Source: Lactobacillus sp.
GTDB lineage: Bacteria > Bacillota > Bacilli > Lactobacillales > Lactobacillaceae
Direction: 5' to 3'
Length of the DNA: 64,000 nucleotides
Assembly: GCA_022484695.1 (NCBI GenBank)
Contig: JAKVKU010000005.1
Coordinates: 1 to 64,000 of the forward strand
The translations under genes were made by a program, and so were the position numbers. Numbering within the stretch: the stretch's first letter is position 1; every line of letters begins with the position of its first letter. This document shows positions 25,406 to 33,591 of the stretch, in pieces. The notes beneath the pieces were generated by a model. That model did not search any database. It saw only the letters and a list, made by a program, of their open reading frames with translations, and was not told where the DNA came from.

Positions 25406-25852
25406 ATGATCACACACACCGACCACATCACCGGCTCAAACTTAGACACAATCGCCCAGATTTGGTTGACCAGCAATCTCGAGGCTCATAGTTTTATTGA
25501 CCCCAATTATTGGCAACAAAACTTTGCAGCGGTCAAACAACAATTAGCAACGGCTGAGTTATTTATTTTTAACGATACCAATGATCAAATCACTGGCTTT
25601 TTAGGCCTGAGCGGTGACTATATTGCCGGGCTATTCGTGGCAGCCAAATTTCGCGGGGAGGGGATTGGCCATCAATTACTCACAGCGGCTAAAACTAGCC
25701 AAGCTAAATTGACGTTGTCAGTTTACGCAAAAAATAAAAAGGCCGTTAACTTTTATAGCCGAGAAGGTTTCTGCCTCACGAATCAGGAAATTGACGAACC
25801 TACCGGCGAATTAGCCCTGCAAATGACCTGGACCAAGTATCAGGCGAACTAA
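25406..25852 (+). CDS. GNAT-family N-acetyltransferase
   Basis: The 148-residue protein has the GNAT fold, with the acetyl-CoA loop FRGEGIGHQLL near residue 90 and the late motif NFYSREGF with the catalytic-side Tyr. It resembles YjaB-type acetyltransferases. The acceptor cannot be predicted. GAAAGGAAAA precedes the ATG at 25406. It lies just past the decayed end of the CRISPR array and has no functional link to it that I can see. Confidence 0.88.
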   Translation: MITHTDHITGSNLDTIAQIWLTSNLEAHSFIDPNYWQQNFAAVKQQLATAELFIFNDTNDQITGFLGLSGDYIAGLFVAAKFRGEGIGHQLLTAAKTSQAKLTLSVYAKNKKAVNFYSREGFCLTNQEIDEPTGELALQMTWTKYQAN

Positions 25853-25892
25853 TCATGAGTTTTAAGCGCGACATCAGCCGCAAATAAAAAAT

Positions 25893-25945
25893 GAACCTCG
25901 GTTAAATGCTGTTAATTCAACATCTAACCGAGGTTCGTTATTTTT
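25893..25945. terminator. Bidirectional terminator
   Basis: GAACCTCGGTTAAATG pairs almost fully with CATCTAACCGAGGTTC, with A-rich sequence before and T-rich after. It serves the GNAT gene on the plus strand and the tRNA-Glu on the minus strand. Confidence 0.88.
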
Positions 25946-25967
25946 AATACGTATATTTTTATTAATA

Positions 25968-26040
25968 TAGCCCGTACGAGAATCGAACTCGCAACTCCGC
26001 CTTGAGAGGGCGACGTCTTAAACCATTTGACCAACGGGCA
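25968..26040 (-). tRNA. tRNA-Glu(CTC), with an unusual first base pair
   Basis: On the minus strand a 73-nt cloverleaf aligns along its length with tRNA-Glu(TTC) at 269. The anticodon loop is CTCTCAA (anticodon CTC, reads GAG). T-stem and anticodon stem are intact. The acceptor stem pairs at positions 2-7, but position 1 (T) faces T at 72, so the terminal pair is missing. It could be a working minor tRNA or a decaying copy. Confidence 0.75.
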
Positions 26041-26101
26041 ATAATGGCACGGCTATTATTGTACCCGATTAAAGTCAGCACTGTCAAGAAAAAATTATAA
26101 C

Positions 26102-26305
26102 TTAATGTCGGCGGTCCAAAGCCCAAATCACCACCATGGCAATGAACAGTAAAACACAATATAACATGCAGGCACCTAACGCATAGGTGAGCCAACTAGC
26201 AGACAACAGGACCTGCATGACCAACAGAATCAAAGCGAACAATAGAAATGAAATAAGTTGATTGCGGAGATTTCTAAAAATTTTTAAGTAAGATTTGTGT
26301 TTCAT
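26102..26305 (-). CDS. Small membrane protein of unknown function
   Basis: The 67-residue protein has a basic N-terminus (KHKSYLKIFRNLRNQ) and two hydrophobic helices, and ends in DRRH. It starts 2 nt after the stop of the gene at 26308, so the two form an operon. I do not recognise the family. The tRNA-Glu(CTC) gene lies 61 bp downstream on the same strand and may be read through from this operon. Confidence 0.6.
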   Translation of the reverse strand: MKHKSYLKIFRNLRNQLISFLLFALILLVMQVLLSASWLTYALGACMLYCVLLFIAMVVIWALDRRH

Positions 26306-26307
26306 AA

Positions 26308-26640
26308 TTACTCAAAGGACAGTTCAAATAAAGCCAAGCCCGATTTGGTGATATGTGAGGTGGTGATCCAAACGGTTTTGAAGCCAACGGGCTTGCGTTC
26401 GCTGGTACGACTATAGAAATAATCCAATAAGTCTTTATTGGCCGCAATTTCAGCAGACGTCAGCCGAACAACGTGGAGCCGCATTTCCGGAAAAATAACG
26501 GGGTCTAGTGGATAAAACTTATCAGAAAATGCGTAGGTTAAAACGTTGGCGTATTCCCTGGGTTCTAAGACAACCTTATCCGGATTATCGTTTACAAAAT
26601 TAAGTAGTGCAGTTAAAGTCTCGATTTCATCATTTGCCAT
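26308..26640 (-). CDS. Hypothetical protein (110 residues)
   Basis: This soluble, acidic protein (begins MANDEIETLTALLNFVNDN) has no signal peptide or membrane segment and no motif I can name. The middle (YPLDPVIFPEMRLHVVRLTS) suggests beta-strands. AGGAGG precedes the ATG at 26640. It is the first gene of a two-gene leftward operon with the small membrane protein at 26102. Confidence 0.7.
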   Translation of the reverse strand: MANDEIETLTALLNFVNDNPDKVVLEPREYANVLTYAFSDKFYPLDPVIFPEMRLHVVRLTSAEIAANKDLLDYFYSRTSERKPVGFKTVWITTSHITKSGLALFELSFE

Positions 26641-26750
26641 AAACTTACCTCCTAGTTACACTGTATGACGACTTCGTGTTATCATCATTATAACAGTATC
26701 ATACCTTATTTTAGCATGGTTCCAATATTTTTAGATAAGGAGCATCGTAG

Positions 26751-27428
26751 ATGACCACGACCAATTTAATTTTAGTCCGTCACGGACAAACAGAATTTAA
26801 TAAACACAGCCGCTTACAGGGCCTAACGGATTCACCCTTAACTGAAGCGGGGGTTAAAGCTGCTGAAAAAGTGGGACATGGTCTGGTGGACGTGCCCATT
26901 GTCAAAGCTTACACCAGTGACAGTGATCGGGCCGTTGCCACCGCCGAACTTATTTTAAAGGCGGCCCATGAAGACATCCCCCTAATCAAAGAATCCTTCC
27001 TAAGGGAGTACCATTTTGGCGACTTAGAGGGGCGTAAATTTGACCAAATATTTATGGATGTGGTCCGACGCTATGGCTTGAAAAACGCGCGAAGCTTCTG
27101 GGATGGGCCCACATTTCTAAGAAAAGTCATCAATGGCTTCCACGATTTAGACGCCACCAAACAAGCCGAAAGCTATGATGAAATTACCCAGCGGATCCAA
27201 AAGGGGCTGGCACAAATTTTGGCAGATCCAGACGTGCAGGGTAAAAATATCCTGCTAGTTTCTCACAGCCTATTGTTGAGCACCTTAGTTTATCAAATCG
27301 CCCCCGAACAGATTCCCAAGACGTTGCTTAAAAATGCCAGCGTGAGTATTCTGGGGGCCACAGATGGTGAATTAGAGCTTAAAGCGCTGAATTTATTGGA
27401 TTTTAAAGACATACAAAAATATTTATAA
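26751..27428 (+). CDS. Histidine phosphatase (phosphoglycerate mutase-like)
   Basis: The 225-residue protein belongs to the histidine phosphatase superfamily. The phospho-acceptor motif LVRHGQTEFN lies at residues 8-17, the Glu-containing segment is FLREYHFGDLEG, and the second His is in LLVSHSLLLS. Lactobacilli carry several such enzymes of unknown substrate. It lacks the length and insertions of the glycolytic phosphoglycerate mutase. AAGGAG precedes the ATG. It is a single gene with no visible terminator before the next promoter. Confidence 0.87.
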   Translation: MTTTNLILVRHGQTEFNKHSRLQGLTDSPLTEAGVKAAEKVGHGLVDVPIVKAYTSDSDRAVATAELILKAAHEDIPLIKESFLREYHFGDLEGRKFDQIFMDVVRRYGLKNARSFWDGPTFLRKVINGFHDLDATKQAESYDEITQRIQKGLAQILADPDVQGKNILLVSHSLLLSTLVYQIAPEQIPKTLLKNASVSILGATDGELELKALNLLDFKDIQKYL

Positions 27429-27446
27429 AAAATATTAAAAAAGTAC

Positions 27447-27501
27447 TTTACAAACTATATCAAGGGCGTATAATGACACTTTGTCATATGACAGTGTGTC
27501 A
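27447..27501 (+). promoter_or_regulatory. Promoter and 28-bp palindromic operator of the tetR-ABC operon
   Basis: TTTACA (27447-27452), a 16-bp spacer and TATAAT (27469-27474) form the promoter. A near-perfect palindrome follows at 27474-27501: TGACAC, two bases, TGTCATATGACA, two bases, GTGTCA. It overlaps the -10 box and the start of transcription. This is where a TetR-type repressor would sit to shut its own operon. Confidence 0.8.
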
Positions 27502-27580
27502 TTTTTATTTTGCCCCGAAATAAGGCACAATTGTCAGTAATGAAACCAAAAAACATATTACTAAAGAATGGAGGTGCTTT

Positions 27581-28255
27581 ATGCCAAAACCAACTTTTTT
27601 TAATTTACCATCTAATAAACGCCAGCATTTGTTGGATGAGGCTTTACGCGAGTTTAGTCATAAACCTTATAATGAAGTCTCTATTTCAAGTATTATTAAG
27701 AATGCCCAAATTCCACGGGGGAGTTTCTATCAGTATTTTGACGATAAAATGGATCTTTATAATTATCTCATCAAGACCAAGCAAGCAGCTTACTTAGATG
27801 ACTGGCTTCAAGCTATCAAAAATCATAATGGTGACTTGTTTCAAGTTTTCAAAGATTATTATGGTGACTTATTGTTGCAGATAGCTTCAAGTCCGGATGC
27901 TAACTTTTTTCGAAATGTGTTTTTGCATATGGATTATAAGCGATCACAGAGCTTTAATGGCATGATTCCAAAAAAAGGGGAGTTCCATCCTGATCATCCG
28001 CCATTTGATCGCTCCAGATTTGATATTTTAAAGGATGTAGATACTGCAAATTTAAAGATTAGTTCGAAAGCAGAAATCATGACTTTAATGCACTTACTTA
28101 GCAGTGTATTTCAACAAGTGCTTTCTTATTATTACTTAATGCAACAAATCAAACCCGGCACTTGGCCGGTGGAAAAAGCCCAAGCCCAATTTGATCAACT
28201 GATCAGTTGGATTCAGTTTGGGGTTCAAAAAGATAAAGCACAGGAAGAAGGATAA
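27581..28255 (+). CDS. TetR/AcrR-family regulator of the ABC exporter
   Basis: The 224-residue protein has a TetR helix-turn-helix at residues 10-55 (LDEALREFSHKPYNEVSIS, then IPRGSFYQYFDDK) and a divergent ligand domain. It most likely represses the operon from the palindrome at 27474-27501 and releases it when a toxic ligand binds. TGGAGG precedes the ATG. The first ABC gene follows 4 nt after the stop. Confidence 0.92.
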   Translation: MPKPTFFNLPSNKRQHLLDEALREFSHKPYNEVSISSIIKNAQIPRGSFYQYFDDKMDLYNYLIKTKQAAYLDDWLQAIKNHNGDLFQVFKDYYGDLLLQIASSPDANFFRNVFLHMDYKRSQSFNGMIPKKGEFHPDHPPFDRSRFDILKDVDTANLKISSKAEIMTLMHLLSSVFQQVLSYYYLMQQIKPGTWPVEKAQAQFDQLISWIQFGVQKDKAQEEG

Positions 28256-28259
28256 CTAC

Positions 28260-29993
28260 ATGTGGCAAATTATGAAGCGCCGAATGTCACCATTAGCGGT
28301 GACCGGGGCTACGATTTTTATGATCATCCAAGTCATTGCTAATTTAAGTTTGCCCCGCTACACAGCCGACATCGTCAACAAAGGGATCGCCAATGGGGAT
28401 ATTGGTTTGATTCAACATTATGGCTTGATCATGTTGGGGATTTCTTTGATTGGGATACTGGCAGCCGCTGGGAACGTATTTTTAGCATCCCGAATCTCCC
28501 AGGGCCTCGGCCGAGATTTAAGAAATGATATTTTCACCAAAGTTGTCAATTATTCTAATGATGAATTCGATGAAGTGGGCACCAGTTCTTTGATTACCCG
28601 GACCACCAACGACGTGTTGCAAATTCAAAACGTGGTGATGATGATGTTACGGATGATGATCATGGCACCCATCACGTTGGTGGGGGCTAGCTTTTTAGCC
28701 TATCAACGGGATCATCAATTGACAACTATCTTCTTGTACGTGATTCCCATCATGTTCATCGTGATTGGGGGCTTGATGTTCTTCGCCGTACCATTATTCA
28801 AGCGGATGCAAAAACTCACCGATGCTTTGAACCTGGTTTTCCGGGAAGGTTTAACCGGGGTACGGGTTATTCGGGCTTTTCGGCGGGATAAGTTTGAATT
28901 AAATCGCTTTGATACTGCCAATACCAATTACACCAATAATGCCTTGCGGGTTTATTCCATTGTGGCCGGGCTGATTCCTTTGATGACCTTGATCATGTCG
29001 GGCACGAATGTGGGCATCACTTGGATGGGGGCAAATTTGATTGCCAATCAAACCACCCAAACCGGGAATATGATTGCTTTCATGACTTATGCCATGCAAA
29101 TCCTCTTCAGTTTCATGATGCTATCCATGGTATTTGTTTTCGTGCCCCGGGCCCAAGCTGCGGCAGTGCGGATCAATGAGGTTTTAAATTTAGAAACAAA
29201 AATTACGGATCCGGCCAAACCCGTGTCCTTAACCGACGAACACATCAGTCTTAAATTTGATCATGTGAATTATCGCTACCGCTCCGCGGAAAAACTAGCA
29301 TTGACCGATATTAACCTGTCGATGCAAGCCGGTCAAACTCTGGCAATTATTGGGGGGACTGGTTCTGGTAAGTCCACGCTGATCAATTTGATTCCCCGGT
29401 TATATGATGTGGAAAGTGGCGCCGTTGAAGTTAACGGCATGGACGTCCGTCAGGTAAGCACAGCAGCTTTGCGAGATCAGATTTCACTGGTACCACAAAA
29501 AGCCCTGCTATTTAAAGGTAACCTCCGGGACAATATGAAATATGGCAATGAGAATGCCTCAGATGATGACATTTGGAAGGCCCTAGAAATTGCCCAAGCA
29601 GCTGACTTTATTAAAGCTGACCAGGGGTTAGATACGGTTGTGGAGCAGGGGGGCAATAACTTCTCTGGTGGTCAAAAACAACGGCTAGCCATCGCCCGAG
29701 CCCTGGTCAAAGATGCATCAATTTATGTTTTTGATGACTCGTTTTCAGCCTTAGACTTTAAAACCGATGCCAAATTGCGGCAGAACTTAAAAGAAGATCC
29801 TAAAATGAAAGAAAAAATTATTGTGATCGTGGGCCAACGGGTATCCACCGTGGCTTCGGCAGATGATATCTTAGTGCTGGACAACGGGAAAATGGCTGGT
29901 TATGGCAGTCATGAACAATTGATGCAAGACAGTCCAGTTTATCAAGACATTGTGGCCTCACAAATCAGAAAGGCGGGGACTGAAAATGGCTAA
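28260..29993 (+). CDS. Heterodimeric ABC exporter, subunit 1 (EfrA/LmrC-like)
   Basis: The 577-residue half-transporter has six membrane helices and a C-terminal ATPase. Walker A is GGTGSGKST, the signature is NFSGGQKQR, and Walker B reads IYVFDDSFSALD, with Asp where the catalytic Glu should be. That change marks the subunit forming the degenerate ATP site in heterodimeric exporters such as TM287/288 and EfrAB. The ATG at 28260 is preferred for its AGGAAGAAGGA site over an earlier frame within tetR. It overlaps the next gene by 8 nt. Confidence 0.92.
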   Translation: MWQIMKRRMSPLAVTGATIFMIIQVIANLSLPRYTADIVNKGIANGDIGLIQHYGLIMLGISLIGILAAAGNVFLASRISQGLGRDLRNDIFTKVVNYSNDEFDEVGTSSLITRTTNDVLQIQNVVMMMLRMMIMAPITLVGASFLAYQRDHQLTTIFLYVIPIMFIVIGGLMFFAVPLFKRMQKLTDALNLVFREGLTGVRVIRAFRRDKFELNRFDTANTNYTNNALRVYSIVAGLIPLMTLIMSGTNVGITWMGANLIANQTTQTGNMIAFMTYAMQILFSFMMLSMVFVFVPRAQAAAVRINEVLNLETKITDPAKPVSLTDEHISLKFDHVNYRYRSAEKLALTDINLSMQAGQTLAIIGGTGSGKSTLINLIPRLYDVESGAVEVNGMDVRQVSTAALRDQISLVPQKALLFKGNLRDNMKYGNENASDDDIWKALEIAQAADFIKADQGLDTVVEQGGNNFSGGQKQRLAIARALVKDASIYVFDDSFSALDFKTDAKLRQNLKEDPKMKEKIIVIVGQRVSTVASADDILVLDNGKMAGYGSHEQLMQDSPVYQDIVASQIRKAGTENG

Positions 29994-31884
29994 AGACGAT
30001 ACAAAGAATGCACCAAGAGCCAACCATGGCGGCTTTGGCGGTGGCGGACCCCGGTTGGGGATGCCCACGGCTAAACCCCGCAACTTCTGGCATACTACGG
30101 CCCGCTTATTCAGCTATATGCGTAAATATTATTTTGGCCTAGCAGTGGTCTTGGTTTTTGCCATCACCTCCCAGATTTTTCAAATCAGAACCCCGAAGAT
30201 CTTAGGGGAAGCGACGACGGAAATCTTTAAAGGTGTGATGAAGGGGACGGCGCAACAGAAAGCCGGCATTGCGGTGAGCCGCTATCCCATCGATTTTGAT
30301 AAGATCAAACAAATTATTTTGATCGTCATTGTCATGTACTTATTGTCGGCGGTATTTAGTTTCGTGCAACAGTTTGTCATGACCCGGATTTCGCAGCGGA
30401 CGGTTTATCATCTCCGTAAGGAACTCAAAGAAAAGATGGCCCGTTTACCAATTAGTTACTATGATACCCATGAAAATGGTGATATCATGTCCCGGGCTAT
30501 CAATGATATGGATAATATTGCCAATACCTTGCAACAAAATATTACCCAATTTATCACCAGTATTATTACTTTTGTAGGGACCTTATGGATGATGTTCACC
30601 ATTAGTTGGAAGCTGACCTTGATCGCCTTGATCATGATTCCACTGAGCTTAGTGGTGGTGGGGATCGTTGCGCCTCGGTCCCAAAGATTCTTTGCGGCCC
30701 AGCAGAAATCTTTAGGGTTATTGAACAATAAGGTGGAAGAAACCTACAACGGCCATGTGGAGACTAAGACGTTTAACCATGAGGCCAAAGATTTGACGGT
30801 ATTTAAGTCTGAAAATGACCGCTTATACCAATCTTCTTGGAAAGCCCAAATGATTTCTGGCTTCATTATGCCCCTAATGACTTTTGTGAATAACTTGGGG
30901 TATATCGTCGTGGCCATTGTCGGGGGGACAGCGGTTGCCCAAGGGACAATTACCCTTGGGGATGTGCAAGCCTTCTTGCAATATACCCAACAGTTCTCAC
31001 AACCCATTACTCAATTGGCCAACTTAGCCAATACGATTCAACAAACTGTCGCCTCTGCCGAACGGGTCTTTGAAGTGCTTGATGAGCCTGAGATGTCCGA
31101 TGCCACAGTTGATATCGCGGATGTCCCTAACGATGACCGCAAAATTGCCATGGATCATGTTCAATTTGGTTATGGCAGCCAAGACTTGTTATTGACGGAT
31201 TACAACTTAGATGTGAAACCAGGCCAAATGGTGGCCATTGTCGGCCCTACTGGGGCGGGTAAGACCACCATCATTAACTTGTTGGAACGGTTTTACGATA
31301 TCTCCGGTGGCTCCATCAAATTAGATGGTCGCGATACCCGGAACATGTCTAGAGACCAGCTGCGAGAACACTTTGCCATGGTCTTACAGGATACTTGGCT
31401 ATTCACCGGTACGATTTATGATAATCTGAAATACGGCCGTGAAGATGCCACCCATGATGAAATCATCGCTGCCGCCAAAGCAGCCCATGTGGACGAATTC
31501 GTCCGCCAGTTGCCTAATGGCTACGATACGATTTTAAATGAAGAAGCCTCCAATATCTCCCAAGGGCAACGGCAATTGCTAACGATTGCCCGGGCCTTTG
31601 TGGCAGATCCGGAGATCTTGATTTTGGATGAAGCCACCAGTTCTGTGGATACCCGGACTGAAATGCACATCCAACACGCCATGGGTCGTCTGTTGAAGGA
31701 TCGGACTAGTTTTGTGGTGGCCCACCGGCTGTCCACGATTCAAGATGCCGACAACATTATTGTGATGAACGAAGGTAGTATTATTGAAACCGGCACCCAT
31801 CAACAATTGTTGGCTAAAAAAGGCTTTTACGCCGATCTTTACAACAGTCAATTTAGCGGCAACGCTGATTTAGCTTTAGGCTAA
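29986..31884 (+). CDS. Heterodimeric ABC exporter, subunit 2 (EfrB/LmrD-like)
   Basis: The 632-residue partner of the previous gene has a Gly-rich cytoplasmic N-terminus (GGFGGGGPRLG), six membrane helices and an ATPase with Walker A GPTGAGKTT and a complete Walker B plus Glu (ILILDEATSSVD). Its signature is NISQGQRQ instead of LSGGQ, the other half of the degenerate-site pattern. The pair probably exports drugs or other amphiphiles. The ATG at 29986 has AAAGGCGGGG upstream; an earlier start in the same frame lies within subunit 1. Confidence 0.92.
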   Translation: MAKDDTKNAPRANHGGFGGGGPRLGMPTAKPRNFWHTTARLFSYMRKYYFGLAVVLVFAITSQIFQIRTPKILGEATTEIFKGVMKGTAQQKAGIAVSRYPIDFDKIKQIILIVIVMYLLSAVFSFVQQFVMTRISQRTVYHLRKELKEKMARLPISYYDTHENGDIMSRAINDMDNIANTLQQNITQFITSIITFVGTLWMMFTISWKLTLIALIMIPLSLVVVGIVAPRSQRFFAAQQKSLGLLNNKVEETYNGHVETKTFNHEAKDLTVFKSENDRLYQSSWKAQMISGFIMPLMTFVNNLGYIVVAIVGGTAVAQGTITLGDVQAFLQYTQQFSQPITQLANLANTIQQTVASAERVFEVLDEPEMSDATVDIADVPNDDRKIAMDHVQFGYGSQDLLLTDYNLDVKPGQMVAIVGPTGAGKTTIINLLERFYDISGGSIKLDGRDTRNMSRDQLREHFAMVLQDTWLFTGTIYDNLKYGREDATHDEIIAAAKAAHVDEFVRQLPNGYDTILNEEASNISQGQRQLLTIARAFVADPEILILDEATSSVDTRTEMHIQHAMGRLLKDRTSFVVAHRLSTIQDADNIIVMNEGSIIETGTHQQLLAKKGFYADLYNSQFSGNADLALG

Positions 31885-31885
31885 A

Positions 31886-31932
31886 CGAAAAGAAGTTTGA
31901 ATGTCCAATCTTGGGCTTCAAACTTCTTTTTT
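31886..31932 (+). terminator. Terminator after the ABC operon
   Basis: AAGAAGTTTGAA and TTCAAACTTCTT pair around a 15-nt loop, followed by seven T. Confidence 0.92.
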
Positions 31933-32004
31933 TAAAACTATTATTTAAATCCATTATAATGAAGCAATTGTGCCATGCTGTTTTGGAAAACTGTTCAAGT
32001 AGCG

Positions 32005-33228
32005 CTAATTGGTAACAGTTTCGGCTTTGATAGATTGGGCAATGGTATCAGCCAAGGCATTTAAAGTCACTTTTTGATCTTCAGCCATGGTGGTCCGTAA
32101 AGTGATGGTATCGGCTAAATTAGTCCAGCCACTTTGGTTCGCCATGAATTCACCCATTAACTTAGAAGACATTGGTGACCAGCTGCCGTTGCCGATCAAG
32201 GCGTACTGGCGGTTTTTGATCATCAATTGAGCCATTTCATCTAAGAAGCTTTGCATAGCTGGGAAAATGGCAGAGTTGTAGGTGATGGAAGCAAAGACCA
32301 CGTGACTGTATTTAAAGATGTCGGCAATAATATAAGAAGGATGGGTCTTGGCCACATCATAGATGCGAATATCTTCAACGCCGCGTTTGGATAATTCAGC
32401 GGCCAGATAATCCACGGCAGAAGCCGTATTGCCATAAGCGGAGCCATAAGGAATAACGACCCCCGGTTTTTCAGGGGTATAGCTGGCCCATTTTTGATAA
32501 CGATCTAAGATATAGTTCAAGTTGCTGCGCCAAATTGGGCCGTGCAGGGGGGCAATCATAGCCACGTCCAGCTTGGCCACCTGTTTCATAGCCCGGGTAG
32601 TTTGTTTACCGTATTTACCCACGATATTGGCATAATAGCGGCGGCAGGCATCCCCATAATAATCCTCATAATCCATTTCATCTGTAAACAAGTTCCCATT
32701 CATGGCCCCAAAAGTCCCAAAGGCATCCGCCGAGAACAAAATCTTTTCAGATTGTTCATAAGTAAACATAACTTCTGGCCAGTGGACCATGGGCGCAAAA
32801 ACAAATTGAAGTGTATGTTGCCCTAAGGAAAGTTCGTCTTTATTTTTGACCAAATAGTAATTGGGTTTCAGGTCAAAGTTAGGGTAGAAATGTTCAAAAA
32901 ATTCAAAAGTCGTGGCATTGCCCACTACCTTCATATTGGGATAAAGCTTGGCCAATTCCACGATGTTGGCACAGTGATCTGGCTCCATGTGGTTGATGAT
33001 CAAGTAATCCAAATCCCGGCCCTTTAGGACATATTTGACGTTTTCCAAATATTGCAGGGTCACACTGGAATCCACGGTGTCTAAGATGGCCGTTTTGGTA
33101 TCATCAATGAAAAAAGAATTATAACTCATCCCATTGGGTAGGGGGAATAAGTTTTCAAAACGTTCCAAACGACGATCATTACAGCCAATGAATTGAATGC
33201 TGTTGCTAACAGGTTGTACAGTTTCCAT
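32005..33228 (-). CDS. Flavodiiron protein (FprA-type oxygen/NO reductase)
   Basis: The 407-residue protein has an N-terminal metallo-beta-lactamase-like diiron domain and a C-terminal flavodoxin domain. Iron ligands are visible: H80-x-E82-x-D84-H85 (NHMEPDH), His in MVHWPEVM, Asp in FSADAFG and His in APLHGPIW. The FMN loop is PYGSAYGNTAS. Flavodiiron proteins reduce O2 to water or NO to N2O, so it fits oxygen protection in an anaerobe or microaerophile. GGAG precedes the ATG. It has its own promoter and no electron-donor gene next to it. Confidence 0.94.
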   Translation of the reverse strand: METVQPVSNSIQFIGCNDRRLERFENLFPLPNGMSYNSFFIDDTKTAILDTVDSSVTLQYLENVKYVLKGRDLDYLIINHMEPDHCANIVELAKLYPNMKVVGNATTFEFFEHFYPNFDLKPNYYLVKNKDELSLGQHTLQFVFAPMVHWPEVMFTYEQSEKILFSADAFGTFGAMNGNLFTDEMDYEDYYGDACRRYYANIVGKYGKQTTRAMKQVAKLDVAMIAPLHGPIWRSNLNYILDRYQKWASYTPEKPGVVIPYGSAYGNTASAVDYLAAELSKRGVEDIRIYDVAKTHPSYIIADIFKYSHVVFASITYNSAIFPAMQSFLDEMAQLMIKNRQYALIGNGSWSPMSSKLMGEFMANQSGWTNLADTITLRTTMAEDQKVTLNALADTIAQSIKAETVTN

Positions 33229-33591
33229 ATGTATCGACTCCTAGTAAAATAAATTTTGGCGAACATGGATTGATAAAAATTTCACATAATTTTATTGTAG
33301 TCTGTAAAAAAATATTTAGCAAGTCATGTTGTGACAATTTATCGCCGGCAAAAGTGGGGATTGGATCTTAAGCTTTTTTTAACAAATTGTTTTGACGGTG
33401 ACACTTTAGTAATAGAAGGTATTATTTTTGTAACATTTCTGAAATAAAACCCATATCGTGGTATCATAGTCTATGTATCTTCTAAATGTAAGCGTCTAGC
33501 AATTTTAGAAATTACAATGACATTCAGTGGGGATACCCGCTTAATCATAGCGTTTAGTTTGTAAAACTTAACATGAAAGAAGGGGAAAATA
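33229..33591. other. Divergent intergenic region with a WalR-like box
   Basis: The 363 bp hold the leftward promoter (33294-33322) and, for the rightward gene, a TGTAAC-n5-TGAAAT element (33429-33445) that differs at one position from the WalR (YycF) consensus TGTWAH-n5-TGTWAH. I see no ORF, tRNA or recognised riboswitch in it. The rightward promoter is not clear. Confidence 0.45.
33294..33322 (-). promoter_or_regulatory. Promoter of the flavodiiron gene
   Basis: On the minus strand TTGCTA (33322-33317), a 17-bp spacer and TACAAT (33299-33294). Confidence 0.6.

Noticed and set aside
27510-27797. 95-codon frame overlapping the start of tetR
   Set aside because: It lies in another frame of a clear TetR gene and begins within the operator-leader region without a ribosome binding site.
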